Part shown: positions 15,919-23,113 of the stretch, piece by piece
Position numbering within the stretch: the stretch's first letter is position 1
Layout of the letters: each line of letters opens with the position of its first letter
Source: Oscillospiraceae bacterium
Lineage (GTDB): Bacteria; Bacillota; Clostridia; Oscillospirales; Ruminococcaceae
Assembly (NCBI GenBank): GCA_003531585.1
Contig: DQFX01000046.1
Location: 1 to 29,138, forward strand
Length of the DNA: 29,138 bases
Reading direction: 5' to 3'
The notes under the pieces: generated by a model
What the model saw: only the letters and a program-made list of their open reading frames with translations
What the model was told of the DNA's origin: nothing
Databases searched by the model: none
Program-made: the position numbers and the translations under genes

Positions 15919-17092
15919 ATTCGTTTTCCCTGAGCTCGTCAAGCTCCCCGCGTATCGGAACAAACATGAACTTCTTGTTCTCAGCCTGCGCTTCAAGCTC
16001 GGAGTGCGCCCCCATGCTGAGCCACACCAGTGCAACCTCCCCGTGGAAGTACTCTGCGGCGGTCTCCGCCGCAAATATGTTGTCCTCGGTGAGACGGCAG
16101 GTTATGAACAGCACTGCGGCTGTTCCGCTGCGGCATGCCGCGCGGAGCGTTTCAGCGACGTCCTGCACCTCAAGACGCGCCGGGAATACCGACATCATAT
16201 CATAGAAACTCTCGAAATCCCCCATATTGCGTATAACGCGCCGGAATTCCGGCTGGCATGCGCCGAAATCCACAAGAGCGCCGTCTCCGGACTTCACCGC
16301 CGCCATAGCAAACGCAATAGCCGCCTCGATCACTGCGTCCGCCTGCTTCATCACGGCTCCCGGGGTCGCGCCGTCAAAGCTGTAGTCGCATACTACCGCG
16401 GTCTTGTGCTCGGTCGCTTCGTCGTACTGCTTTATCATCAGGTCGTCGAGCTTGGCGGTGAGCTTCCAGTGCACAAGCTGCATTATATCGCCCGGACGAT
16501 ATTCGCGAACGTGCGAAAAGTCCTCGCGCTCGCCCTGAAGCAGCGGAGCGGGGTTCGAGCTGTTCTCGCTGTGAGCCTCCGCCGGGAGTTCTCCGATATC
16601 CACTCTTCTCGGCAGGAATATCAGCGTTTCTTCACTTGATATCTTCCTTGAGATACATATTATCCTGAGCGGGTCGAAAACCGATATCCGGCTTATCTCT
16701 GCGGCGTACGAGCCGCGATAGCGGTGCATTCCGGAAACTGAAATGCGGCACTTCCCGAACGGCGGGACCGCCGCATACACGCGCTTCGCGCAGAACAGAC
16801 CGGTGTCGCGGTCAGGGAGATTGCACTGCAGCTCCACCGGAGCCAGCGGAAGAATGAAACGGCTGCGGACGTACAGCCATATCTCGATGTCCGTTTCCTT
16901 GGGGTGAACCTCGCGCTGCTCGATGAATCCCGCCTCGGCGGTGCGGCTCGCGATGAACGCCGCCAGAGCTGCCAGCAAGGGATAAACCGCGGCAGCAATG
17001 AGCAGCACCGACGAAATGCGGCTCTGATAAGCTATCGAGAACACCAGGAACGCCAGCGCCATTAAAATATACAGTATCCTGTTTCTTCGCAT
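15917..17092 (-). CDS. DUF58 membrane protein
   Basis: A 391-aa protein. Two hydrophobic segments at about residues 6-48 anchor it. The DUF58 core is shown by the motif HVREYRPGDIMQLVHWKLTA, followed by a von Willebrand A-like domain with VVCDYSFDGA. DUF58 proteins are usually encoded beside MoxR ATPases and are thought to act with them in assembly or maturation of other complexes. Here it directly follows moxR, whose stop codon lies within the CGAGGA ribosome-binding region. The cognate transglutaminase or vWA partners often found in such loci are not present. Confidence 0.9.
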   Translation of the reverse strand: MRRNRILYILMALAFLVFSIAYQSRISSVLLIAAAVYPLLAALAAFIASRTAEAGFIEQREVHPKETDIEIWLYVRSRFILPLAPVELQCNLPDRDTGLFCAKRVYAAVPPFGKCRISVSGMHRYRGSYAAEISRISVFDPLRIICISRKISSEETLIFLPRRVDIGELPAEAHSENSSNPAPLLQGEREDFSHVREYRPGDIMQLVHWKLTAKLDDLMIKQYDEATEHKTAVVCDYSFDGATPGAVMKQADAVIEAAIAFAMAAVKSGDGALVDFGACQPEFRRVIRNMGDFESFYDMMSVFPARLEVQDVAETLRAACRSGTAAVLFITCRLTEDNIFAAETAAEYFHGEVALVWLSMGAHSELEAQAENKKFMFVPIRGELDELRENE

Positions 17093-17104
17093 GTGAGTTC
17101 CTCG

Positions 17105-18061
17105 TTAAAGGCTGCGCCTTACGGGAGGGGTAACGGCGGAAACCGCGTCCTGAAGCACTGTTGTGACGTCCATGCGGCGCATTTTCATTTCCTGCCTGAG
17201 AACTATCCTGTGGCTGAAAACCGGGATCATCAGCCTTACGATATCCTCCGGCACCACGTAATCCCTGCCGTCAAGGTATGCATACGCACGGCTCGCCTGC
17301 ATTATCGCGAGGGAGGCTCTCGGGCTTACACCCAGCTCCACGCCGCCGTGCGCCCTTGTCGCAGCGGAAAGCTCCGCGACATAGCGGCACAGGCTCTCCG
17401 CAAAATTCACCTGCTGAACCTCCGCGATGCACGCAGAAAGCTGCTCGGCGGTCATTACGGGTCTGACCTCGTTCGCCGGATTCTCACCGAGGCGGTCGAG
17501 CAGGATACCTGTCTCCTCCTCCACGGTGGGGTAGCCCATGCTTATCTTGATCATAAAGCGGTCAAGCTGAGCCTCCGGCAGCGGGAATGTCCCGACATAC
17601 CCCTGGGAATTCTGCGTTGCAATAACGATGAACGGCTCCGGAAGCTGGTGTACCACGCCGTCGACGGTAACGCGCTTTTCCTCCATCGCTTCAAGCAGAG
17701 CCGACTGCGTTTTCGGCGAGGTGCGGTTTATCTCATCGGCAAGCAGTATATTCGTCATAACGAGACCCGAGCGGTACTCGAAACGGTTCTCCTCGCGGTT
17801 GAACATCGTGAATCCGGTGATGTCGGAAGCCATCACGTCCGGCGTAAACTGCGCCCTGCGGAATGAAAGTCCAGTTGCCTTCCCCAGAGCCATCGCAAGG
17901 GTGGTCTTGCCCACGCCCGGGACGTCCTCTATCAGGACATGCCCCTGCGCCAGCAGAGCCGTGAGAATAAGCTGCACAGCCTCGCCCTTTCCCTTTATTA
18001 CTTTGGATATCTCTCCGGACAGCTTCTGCATGAGCTGCTGATTTTCGTTTGTGTAAGCCAT
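17105..18061 (-). CDS. MoxR-family AAA+ ATPase
   Basis: A 318-aa ATPase, the usual length for MoxR. Walker A is DVPGVGKTT at residues 46-54 and Walker B is ILLADEIN with Asp109-Glu110. A sensor segment FIVIATQNSQG and the C-terminal lid follow. MoxR proteins act as chaperone-like ATPases; the DUF58 gene immediately downstream is the typical partner. An AAGGAG site precedes the ATG. The promoter lies about 235 nt upstream, giving a long leader. Confidence 0.93.
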   Translation of the reverse strand: MAYTNENQQLMQKLSGEISKVIKGKGEAVQLILTALLAQGHVLIEDVPGVGKTTLAMALGKATGLSFRRAQFTPDVMASDITGFTMFNREENRFEYRSGLVMTNILLADEINRTSPKTQSALLEAMEEKRVTVDGVVHQLPEPFIVIATQNSQGYVGTFPLPEAQLDRFMIKISMGYPTVEEETGILLDRLGENPANEVRPVMTAEQLSACIAEVQQVNFAESLCRYVAELSAATRAHGGVELGVSPRASLAIMQASRAYAYLDGRDYVVPEDIVRLMIPVFSHRIVLRQEMKMRRMDVTTVLQDAVSAVTPPVRRSL

Positions 18062-18302
18062 TTATAGCTCCTTGATCTTTATTTGACCATTCTCTCCCCG
18101 CTTCCCGTATCAGAGCGCTAATACATCATCTGAAACGTTACGCTCATTGGAAGCAATGCCATGCGCGGAGTGTTTCCGCTGCACTACACCATACACCTGC
18201 AGTTTCAGGACGGGCTGCTTCTGCGCAGATATCTAATTACAGCGGTAAGCGCTGATATTGCGCGTTTTTTTATCCGTACCTGTCCTAAAGTGTATCAAAT
18301 CT
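18062..18302 (-). other. Long untranslated leader of moxR
   Basis: About 235 nt lie between the predicted transcription start (near 18296) and the moxR ATG. No coding frame with a ribosome binding site was found, and no known riboswitch was recognised. A short inverted pair CAGCG/CGCTG occurs near the 5' end. The length suggests possible post-transcriptional control, but the sequence shows no specific element. Confidence 0.4.
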
Positions 18303-18331
18303 ATTATAACACAGTTTTTATTCTAATTCAA
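18303..18331 (-). promoter_or_regulatory. Promoter of moxR-DUF58
   Basis: On the minus strand TTGAAT (18326-18331) and TATAAT (18303-18308) are separated by 17 nt. TGT stands directly before the -10 box (extended -10). Confidence 0.78.
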
Positions 18332-18363
18332 CTACTTTTCCCGGATTTTGTGTAAAAACTATA

Positions 18364-19887
18364 TCATTTGTTTTCACTTATTCCCCGGATCAGCCTTGCC
18401 ATCGGGGTGGTGTAGAAATAATTCTCCCGGAACATCTCCTCCGGAGAGGCTTCGTTCAGTATCTCGCCGTTGAAGAGCATTCCGCACATATCGGCGCAGT
18501 CGGCGGCAAGCTCGGTATCGTGGGTAACAAGAAGCACCGCGCAGCCGTCCGCCGCGACGCTCCGCAGAAGCCCGGAAAGCTCCTGTTTTGAGGCCGCGTC
18601 CATGCCCTTGGTCGGCTCGTCCAGAAGCAGCAGCTCCGGTTTCCCAGACAGCAGCTTCGCCAGAGCGAGCCGCTGACGCTCGCCACCGGAAAGATCCAGC
18701 GGATCCCGCCCGGAAAGCTCCGCCAGCCCGAAACGCTCCAGGTATTCCGCCGGAGCCTCCTGACCTGCGGTATCCTGCGTAAACAGCATGCAGGGATTCT
18801 GCGGAAGGTACGCCGGAACGAGCCCGCGCCGCAGCTTTACCCTTCCGGAAGTCTGCCGGAGCATTCCGCAGATCACCTTGAGCAGCGTAGATTTACCGCT
18901 GCCGTTGCCGCCGATGACCGCGTATATCTCCCCCGGGAATATCCGCAGCGACGCTCCCCGCAGCACTTCCGGAGCGTTCCTGCCCCAGCCTGCGCACAGT
19001 TCCTTAACTGAAACAAGCGGCTCCCCGGAGGGCGAATACTGCTTCCCGGCTTTCTGCGCGTGCTCCGTGAGATACTCACGGCAGACTGCGCTGCTCCTGC
19101 CCTCGCGGACGGATACCGGTGAAACTCCCCTGCCGCCCGCCGCCCGGAATATCCGCTGCGAAGCGGTGAGCGCCTTCTCCATCGGGTGACCTGCGGGAAG
19201 TCTGTCAGCTAGAAGCGCCGGAGCGCAGTCCGCTATGATCCTTCCCCCGTCCATTACAACTGCCCTGTCGGATATCGGGAGAAGCTCTTCAAGGCGGTGC
19301 TCGGCGGCTATGACGGTCACGCCGAAATCGCGGTTCAGCCTGCGCACGGCGTCGATGAAGTTCTGTGCGGCTATCGGGTCGAGCTGAGACGTTGGCTCGT
19401 CCAGAAGCAGCAGCTCCGGGTGGAGCACCGCCGCCGAAGCCAGGCAGAGGAGCTGCTTCTGACCGCCGGAAAGCGCGTCGGTCGGCTTGTCGAAAAGCTC
19501 CTCAAGTCCGAAGTACCCCGCCATTTCGCCGACCCTGCGGCGTATTTCGTTCCGCTCCATTCCCACGCTCTCGCAGGAAAACGCCAGTTCGTGCCACACC
19601 TTGTCGGTGACGGTCTGAGCCTCGGGATCCTGCATTACAAATCCGATTTTCGCGGCGGCGTCCCGGTCCGGCTCGCTGGTCAGCTTTCTGCCGAGGAACC
19701 TCACGTCTCCGGAAAGCTCCCCGCGCGGAAAAAGCCCCGGCTTCATCAGCCGAAGCAGCGTTGATTTCCCACAGCCGGAAAGTCCGCACAGCGTGACGAA
19801 CTCCCCGGGCTTCACCGAAAGGCTGACCCCGCGCAGCGCCGCAGAGCCGTCAGGATAGCTGAATTTAAGGTCGTTTATCTGTATCAT
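18364..19887 (-). CDS. Double ECF transporter ATPase (fused EcfA1-EcfA2 type)
   Basis: A 507-aa protein with two complete ABC ATPase domains. Domain 1 has Walker A GLSGCGKST (35-43), the Q-loop MQDPEAQ, signature LSGGQKQ and Walker B LLLLDEP. Domain 2 has Walker A GGNGSGKST (about 326-334), signature LSGGERQ and LLLLDEP. It would energise an energy-coupling-factor vitamin or metabolite importer. The start is the ATG overlapping the cytidine deaminase stop (ATGA). An alternative ATG lies 9 nt upstream. Fusions of this sort are known (YkoD type). It shares an operon with ecfT, but no S component is encoded in the window, so the substrate is unknown. Confidence 0.92.
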   Translation of the reverse strand: MIQINDLKFSYPDGSAALRGVSLSVKPGEFVTLCGLSGCGKSTLLRLMKPGLFPRGELSGDVRFLGRKLTSEPDRDAAAKIGFVMQDPEAQTVTDKVWHELAFSCESVGMERNEIRRRVGEMAGYFGLEELFDKPTDALSGGQKQLLCLASAAVLHPELLLLDEPTSQLDPIAAQNFIDAVRRLNRDFGVTVIAAEHRLEELLPISDRAVVMDGGRIIADCAPALLADRLPAGHPMEKALTASQRIFRAAGGRGVSPVSVREGRSSAVCREYLTEHAQKAGKQYSPSGEPLVSVKELCAGWGRNAPEVLRGASLRIFPGEIYAVIGGNGSGKSTLLKVICGMLRQTSGRVKLRRGLVPAYLPQNPCMLFTQDTAGQEAPAEYLERFGLAELSGRDPLDLSGGERQRLALAKLLSGKPELLLLDEPTKGMDAASKQELSGLLRSVAADGCAVLLVTHDTELAADCADMCGMLFNGEILNEASPEEMFRENYFYTTPMARLIRGISENK

Positions 19888-20276
19888 ATCCACCATTCCG
19901 GGGTAAGCTCCCCGAGCGTCTTTATTTTGCCGGCGCTGTAGTCCATCATTATTTCTATGTTCCTGTAGTCCTCCGGCATAAGCTGAGTCATCAGCTCCCG
20001 GCAGGAGCCGCAGGGAGCGCCGCTGTTTCCGTCCGGCATTATCGCTATGACCTTGCTTATCCGGTGTTCGCCGTTGGTTATCATATTGAATATCGCGTTG
20101 CGCTCGGCGCAGATACCAAGCGTGCACGCCGTATCAACGCAGACTCCGGTGTATATCTTCCCGGAATCTGAAAGCACAGCCGCGGCAACTCCCCCGGCCT
20201 CGACGTATTCTGATATCCGGCGGCCGTCCTGGACTGCCCTTGCCGCGTTATAAAGTTCTTCCCATATCTTATCCAT
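19884..20276 (-). CDS. Cytidine deaminase-family enzyme
   Basis: A 130-aa enzyme with the zinc motif of cytidine deaminases: CAE at 57-59 (Cys57 ligand, Glu59 proton shuttle) and PCGSC at 88-92 (Cys89 and Cys92 ligands). Length matches the small homotetrameric cytidine deaminases. The start MDKIWEEL is set by an AAAGGAG site. It overlaps the ecfT stop by 8 nt and the ATPase start by 4 nt, so it is embedded between two halves of one transporter. It may salvage pyrimidine nucleosides. A cytidine-like substrate for the transporter is a guess from position. Confidence 0.88.
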   Translation of the reverse strand: MDKIWEELYNAARAVQDGRRISEYVEAGGVAAAVLSDSGKIYTGVCVDTACTLGICAERNAIFNMITNGEHRISKVIAIMPDGNSGAPCGSCRELMTQLMPEDYRNIEIMMDYSAGKIKTLGELTPEWWI

Positions 20277-21135
20277 TGTTATTCTCCTTTGAAGGGGCAC
20301 CGTAATTATTCCGGACGATCCAGGCTATATTTCTGTATAATATCACTGCGGAGGGCAGCAAACACAGCGCCGCAAACGCGCAGTACATTGCGATATCCGC
20401 CGCTCCGCACGGAATATCCGAAAGCGCGGGGTAAAAGTAGTATTCCCCGGCACCGAAAACTCTGAGAACAAGCGAAATTCCGGCGGCGGCAAGCACTGCC
20501 GCCATGGAAACCGCAGTGTATTCCGTGAAGCGGTAAATCGAGAAGCTGGTGCGCGGAGAAGTCCCATAGCCCCGCGCTTTCATCGACAGCGCGGAATCCA
20601 TCGCGCGTTCCGCAGAATATCCCACGGAGGCAGAAAATGCACGCAGCCGTCCGCGAAGGGTCTGCGCGTTCTGAACTGCGGCGAACTCCCGGGAGGTGCG
20701 AATAAACATCGGCAGGAACCGTATAGCGCAGGACAGCACCAGCCCAGCGGCAGGAAATATCCTGCCTAAGAGCCAGATGTACTTATCGCTTGTGACGAAC
20801 CGCACAGCGCAGGCTCCCCACAGGCAGACCGCCGCCAGCATTCCCCCGACGAACGCCCCGTAGCAGAGCGCCTCCAGCGTGAACGCCCGGTCGCCGACGA
20901 AAAACAGCGCGGTCTCTCCATTGTGGACGAACAGGAAGTTCGCCAGCGCCCCGGTGACAGCGACCGCTCCGAACCAGCCCGCCCCCTTCAGACCGCCGGA
21001 AAGCGCCGCAAGCAGCACCGAACCGCCCAGCGAGATCAGTACAGTCACAGGTGCCCGGGCGAATGCGGTAAATCCGAGCACCGCCAGGAGGTACAAAAAG
21101 CACACCGCAGGGTGCATTCTTTCGAGCGTCCTCAA
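20269..21135 (-). CDS. ecfT: ECF transporter transmembrane component EcfT
   Basis: A membrane protein of about 288 aa with several hydrophobic helices (for example FLYLLAVLGFTAF and YCAFAALCLLPSAVILY). The EcfT coupling motif is seen in SMKARGYG, and CAIRFLPMF fits the conserved membrane-cytoplasm segment. The start is taken as TTG overlapping the phosphatase stop (TTGA), because GGGAG stands 8 nt before it. An ATG 18 nt downstream (21117) is the alternative. It would link the double ATPase to an S component that is not in this window. Confidence 0.87.
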   Translation of the reverse strand: MRTLERMHPAVCFLYLLAVLGFTAFARAPVTVLISLGGSVLLAALSGGLKGAGWFGAVAVTGALANFLFVHNGETALFFVGDRAFTLEALCYGAFVGGMLAAVCLWGACAVRFVTSDKYIWLLGRIFPAAGLVLSCAIRFLPMFIRTSREFAAVQNAQTLRGRLRAFSASVGYSAERAMDSALSMKARGYGTSPRTSFSIYRFTEYTAVSMAAVLAAAGISLVLRVFGAGEYYFYPALSDIPCGAADIAMYCAFAALCLLPSAVILYRNIAWIVRNNYGAPSKENNNG

Positions 21136-21599
21136 AGCTTTTTCTCCCGTCTGAGCCAGTTTATAAGTCCCTCGCAGCCCTCGCATACGTCGCGGTAGGT
21201 GGTCTCGAACTCGCCGGTGTACCACGGGTCGGCGATGTCGCTCCCTGCCCTGCGGTCGGTGAAATCGAGCAGACGGCGTATCTTCCCGGAGTATTTCTCC
21301 CCGGCTATGCGGGTCATACTGCGGATATTCGCGCCGTCCATGCCGACCAGCAGGTCGTATTCCTCCGCGTCGGAGCGGGTCATCTGCCGGGCGCGCTTGG
21401 CTGAGAAGTCTATCCCGAGCCTCCGCAGTATCGAGGCTGTGCCGTAATGTACGGGGTTTCCTATCTCCTCGGTGGAGGTCGCTGCGGACGCCGCGGTCAC
21501 TCCGGTGATTCCGCGCTTTTTCAGCATGTCGAGAAATATGAATTCCGCCATCGGTGAACGGCATATGTTGCCGTGGCAGACAAAAAGTATACGATACAT
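21132..21599 (-). CDS. Low-molecular-weight protein tyrosine phosphatase
   Basis: A 155-aa cytoplasmic phosphatase. The catalytic P-loop VCHGNICRS has nucleophile Cys8 and Arg14, and the general acid is Asp124 in ADPWYTGEF. Length is standard for the family. AAGGA lies about 9 nt before the ATG. It is the first gene of the ecf operon. A link between phosphatase and transporter is not evident and may be only co-transcription. Confidence 0.93.
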   Translation of the reverse strand: MYRILFVCHGNICRSPMAEFIFLDMLKKRGITGVTAASAATSTEEIGNPVHYGTASILRRLGIDFSAKRARQMTRSDAEEYDLLVGMDGANIRSMTRIAGEKYSGKIRRLLDFTDRRAGSDIADPWYTGEFETTYRDVCEGCEGLINWLRREKKL

Positions 21600-21737
21600 T
21601 GGGTGAATTCCTTTCAGAAGGCTTTGTAATGCGCTTTATTGCCGCATTTTGCCTACTGTCAGATTTTACATAATTCCTGCTGTTTTTACAGAAACTCGGC
21701 AAATCGCGGCAAATTGCGGACGTGTGTAGTAGTCAAA

Positions 21738-21767
21738 TAGTAGTAAAAATCAGAAGTTTTACTACTA
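21738..21767. promoter_or_regulatory. 11-bp inverted repeat in the phosphatase-ecf leader
   Basis: TAGTAGTAAAA (21738-21748) and TTTTACTACTA (21757-21767) are exact reverse complements with an 8-nt loop. The element lies about 30-60 nt downstream of the predicted start of the phosphatase transcript, so it could be an operator or an RNA hairpin. A further AGTAGT copy lies at 21728-21733. Confidence 0.55.
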
Positions 21768-21797
21768 AGGATTTTGCATGGGAAAATCAACGCTTTT

Positions 21798-21803
21798 ATT
21801 ATA
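21798..21803 (-). promoter_or_regulatory. Extended -10 element of the phosphatase-ecf operon
   Basis: TATAAT on the minus strand, preceded by TGTGT. No good -35 box is present at 16-18 nt, so the TGn extension would have to compensate. The leader is about 190 nt. The rest of 21600-21860 is A/T-rich and holds no gene. Confidence 0.5.
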
Positions 21804-21860
21804 ACACAGATTTTTGATTTTGCATAGTACCCATGAGCATTTCCGGGATTTATGGCAAAT

Positions 21861-22090
21861 GGGCGTACATCTCTGTACGCCCATAACTATTTTATCCCAT
21901 CACTCTGAACATTTCCTGTGTTTTCTCCCCACCAAGCTTATCCATCTCCCTGCGGGCATTTTCAATCTCGGCTATCCGACCAAGTTCGTCCTGAGCGTCC
22001 TCAAGCCCGAGATGTGTGTAAGTATTCAGAGTAACACCGATGTCGCTGTGTCCCATAAGGTATTGCAGCGTTTTCGGGTTCACGCCGGAT
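21861..22090. repeat. Direct repeat copy A (integrase 3' end and hairpin)
   Basis: This block matches 24389-24618 over its full 230 bp without gaps, with about 22 mismatches by eye (about 90% identity). It contains a hairpin (GGGCGTAC/GTACGCCC, 21861-21882) and the last 65 or so codons of an integrase. Similarity stops abruptly at 22090-22091. Confidence 0.9.
21892..22090 (-). pseudogene. Truncated tyrosine integrase, C-terminal stump
   Basis: The minus strand encodes the last part of a tyrosine recombinase, from SGVNPKTLQYLMGHSD through the catalytic Tyr region TLNTYTHLG to the stop. It equals residues 359-423 of the intact integrase at 24420-25691, with nearly all protein residues unchanged. 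The N-terminal 85% is absent: beyond 22090 the sequence is unrelated and holds the promoter of the SDR gene. It has no start of its own, so it is a remnant of a related integrated element. Confidence 0.88.
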
Positions 22091-22091
22091 G

Positions 22092-22120
22092 TTGACAAAA
22101 TCTGTGCAGGGTGATAATAT
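22092..22120 (+). promoter_or_regulatory. Promoter of the SDR gene at the repeat junction
   Basis: TTGACA (22092-22097), 17 nt, TAATAT (22115-22120). The -35 box begins one base after the end of the integrase remnant. Confidence 0.65.
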
Positions 22121-22173
22121 AATATTAGGGTGTATTTTGTGATACCCAATTAATAAAACAGGAGGAAATCTAT

Positions 22174-22915
22174 ATGCTTAAAGGAAAAACAGCGATTGTG
22201 ACAGGCGGAACAAGAGGAATAGGCTTCGCCATCGTTAAGGTGTTTCTTCAGAACGGAGCAAAGGTAGCTCTTTTCGGCAGTCGAGAGGAAACTGTTGACA
22301 AGGCGCTTGCGGCGCTTAAAACAGAGAATCCCTCATGGGAGGTCATTGGAATGGCTCCTGACATTACCGATTATTCAGCAATGAAAAACGCAGTAGATGA
22401 GGTCGCTGCCAGATTCGGCAAGCTTGATATCCTGGTAAACAACGCCGGAATATCCGCTCGCGAGCCATTGGCGCAGTACGACCCCGAAGCGTTCAAGAAG
22501 ATAATGGAACCTTAATGTAACCGCAGTGTTCAACGGCTGCAAGGCTGCCGCAGAGCATATGAGAGAACACGGAGGCAGCATAATCAACACAAGTTCAATG
22601 GTAAGCATTTACGGTCAGCCAAGCGGAGTAGGCTACCCCACAAGCAAATTCGCCGTGAACGGAATGACCAAGAGCCTTGCAAGAGAACTTGGCCGCAGTG
22701 GAATACGGGTGAATGCTGTCGCACCGGGTGTAACAAGGACAGATATGGTCGCCGCGCTTCCCGCCGATATGGTCGAGCGTATTTCTGCGCCTATCCCGCT
22801 CGGGCGCATAGGCGAGCCGGAGGAAGTTGCGAATGTGTTCCTGTTCCTTGCAAGCGACCTTTCAAGCTATGTAACAGGAACAGTCATCTCGGTCGACGGA
22901 GCCGCTCAGACCTGA
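22174..22915 (+). pseudogene. Short-chain dehydrogenase/reductase (FabG-like), frameshifted
   Basis: An SDR of about 246 aa in two frames. The first part (22174-22515) has the NAD(P) motif TGGTRGIG (residues 10-17) and NNAG (89-92). It then runs into a stop at 22513-22515. The second part, in another frame, begins in the same region and continues to 22915. It carries IINTSSMVSIYGQPSG and the catalytic YPTSK, then NAVAPGVTRTDM and a normal C-terminus. Removing one C at 22510-22511 restores MELNVTAVFNGCKAA. AGGAGG precedes the ATG, so only this base breaks the gene. It could be a recent mutation or a sequencing error. The product would be a 3-oxoacyl-ACP reductase-like or sugar/alcohol dehydrogenase. 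Confidence 0.88.
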
Positions 22916-22944
22916 TAATACCAAGGTCTTATAACAATAGTAGT

Positions 22945-22985
22945 ACACAGGGGAAAGGCGGCTGCATTTCTCCTGTGTCTTTGTT
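22945..22985 (+). terminator. Terminator after the SDR gene
   Basis: ACACAGGGGAAA (22945-22956) pairs with TTTCTCCTGTGT (22967-22978), 12 bp with one G-U pair, followed by CTTTGTTG. Confidence 0.7.
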
Positions 22986-23005
22986 GAAAAAAGGATTTTC
23001 CACTC

Positions 23006-23034
23006 TTGACAAATTTAATAAAGCGTGATATAAT
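23006..23034 (+). promoter_or_regulatory. Perfect consensus promoter of the ZinT-like surface protein
   Basis: TTGACA (23006-23011), 17 nt, TATAAT (23029-23034): both hexamers and the spacing are ideal, so tight repression would be expected. Confidence 0.85.
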
Positions 23035-23038
23035 AGCT

Positions 23039-23086
23039 GGTAGTTAAGACTAACACAACCGCAGATTTGAGTTAGCTTAAACTAAT
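23039..23086 (+). promoter_or_regulatory. Two tandem DtxR-like palindromes
   Basis: GGTAGTTAAGACTAAC (23039-23054) and GTTAGCTTAAACTAAT (23071-23086) share the pattern TAG-Y-T-W-A-R-ACTAA. Each is an imperfect palindrome. Their centres are 32 bp apart and the first covers the expected transcription start. The TTAG...CTAA form recalls DtxR/IdeR-type metal repressor boxes. That assignment is by likeness only. Confidence 0.5.
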
Positions 23087-23113
23087 ACTTGCAGAAAAAG
23101 AAAGGAATACACC

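Noticed and set aside
18161..18355. 64-aa plus-strand open frame in the moxR leader
   Set aside because: No ribosome binding site or promoter on that strand; it covers the minus-strand moxR promoter.
19888..20127. N-terminal extension of the double ATPase by about 80 residues
   Set aside because: It reads through the cytidine deaminase gene in another frame; the ABC domain starts at MIQINDLKFSYP.
21136..21702. N-terminal extension of EcfT by about 190 residues
   Set aside because: It lies wholly over the phosphatase gene in another frame and is Arg-rich without EcfT features.
21861..22090. Attachment-site core
   Set aside because: At 230 bp and 90% identity the repeat is too long and too diverged for a crossover core; the conserved reading frame fits an integrase remnant better.
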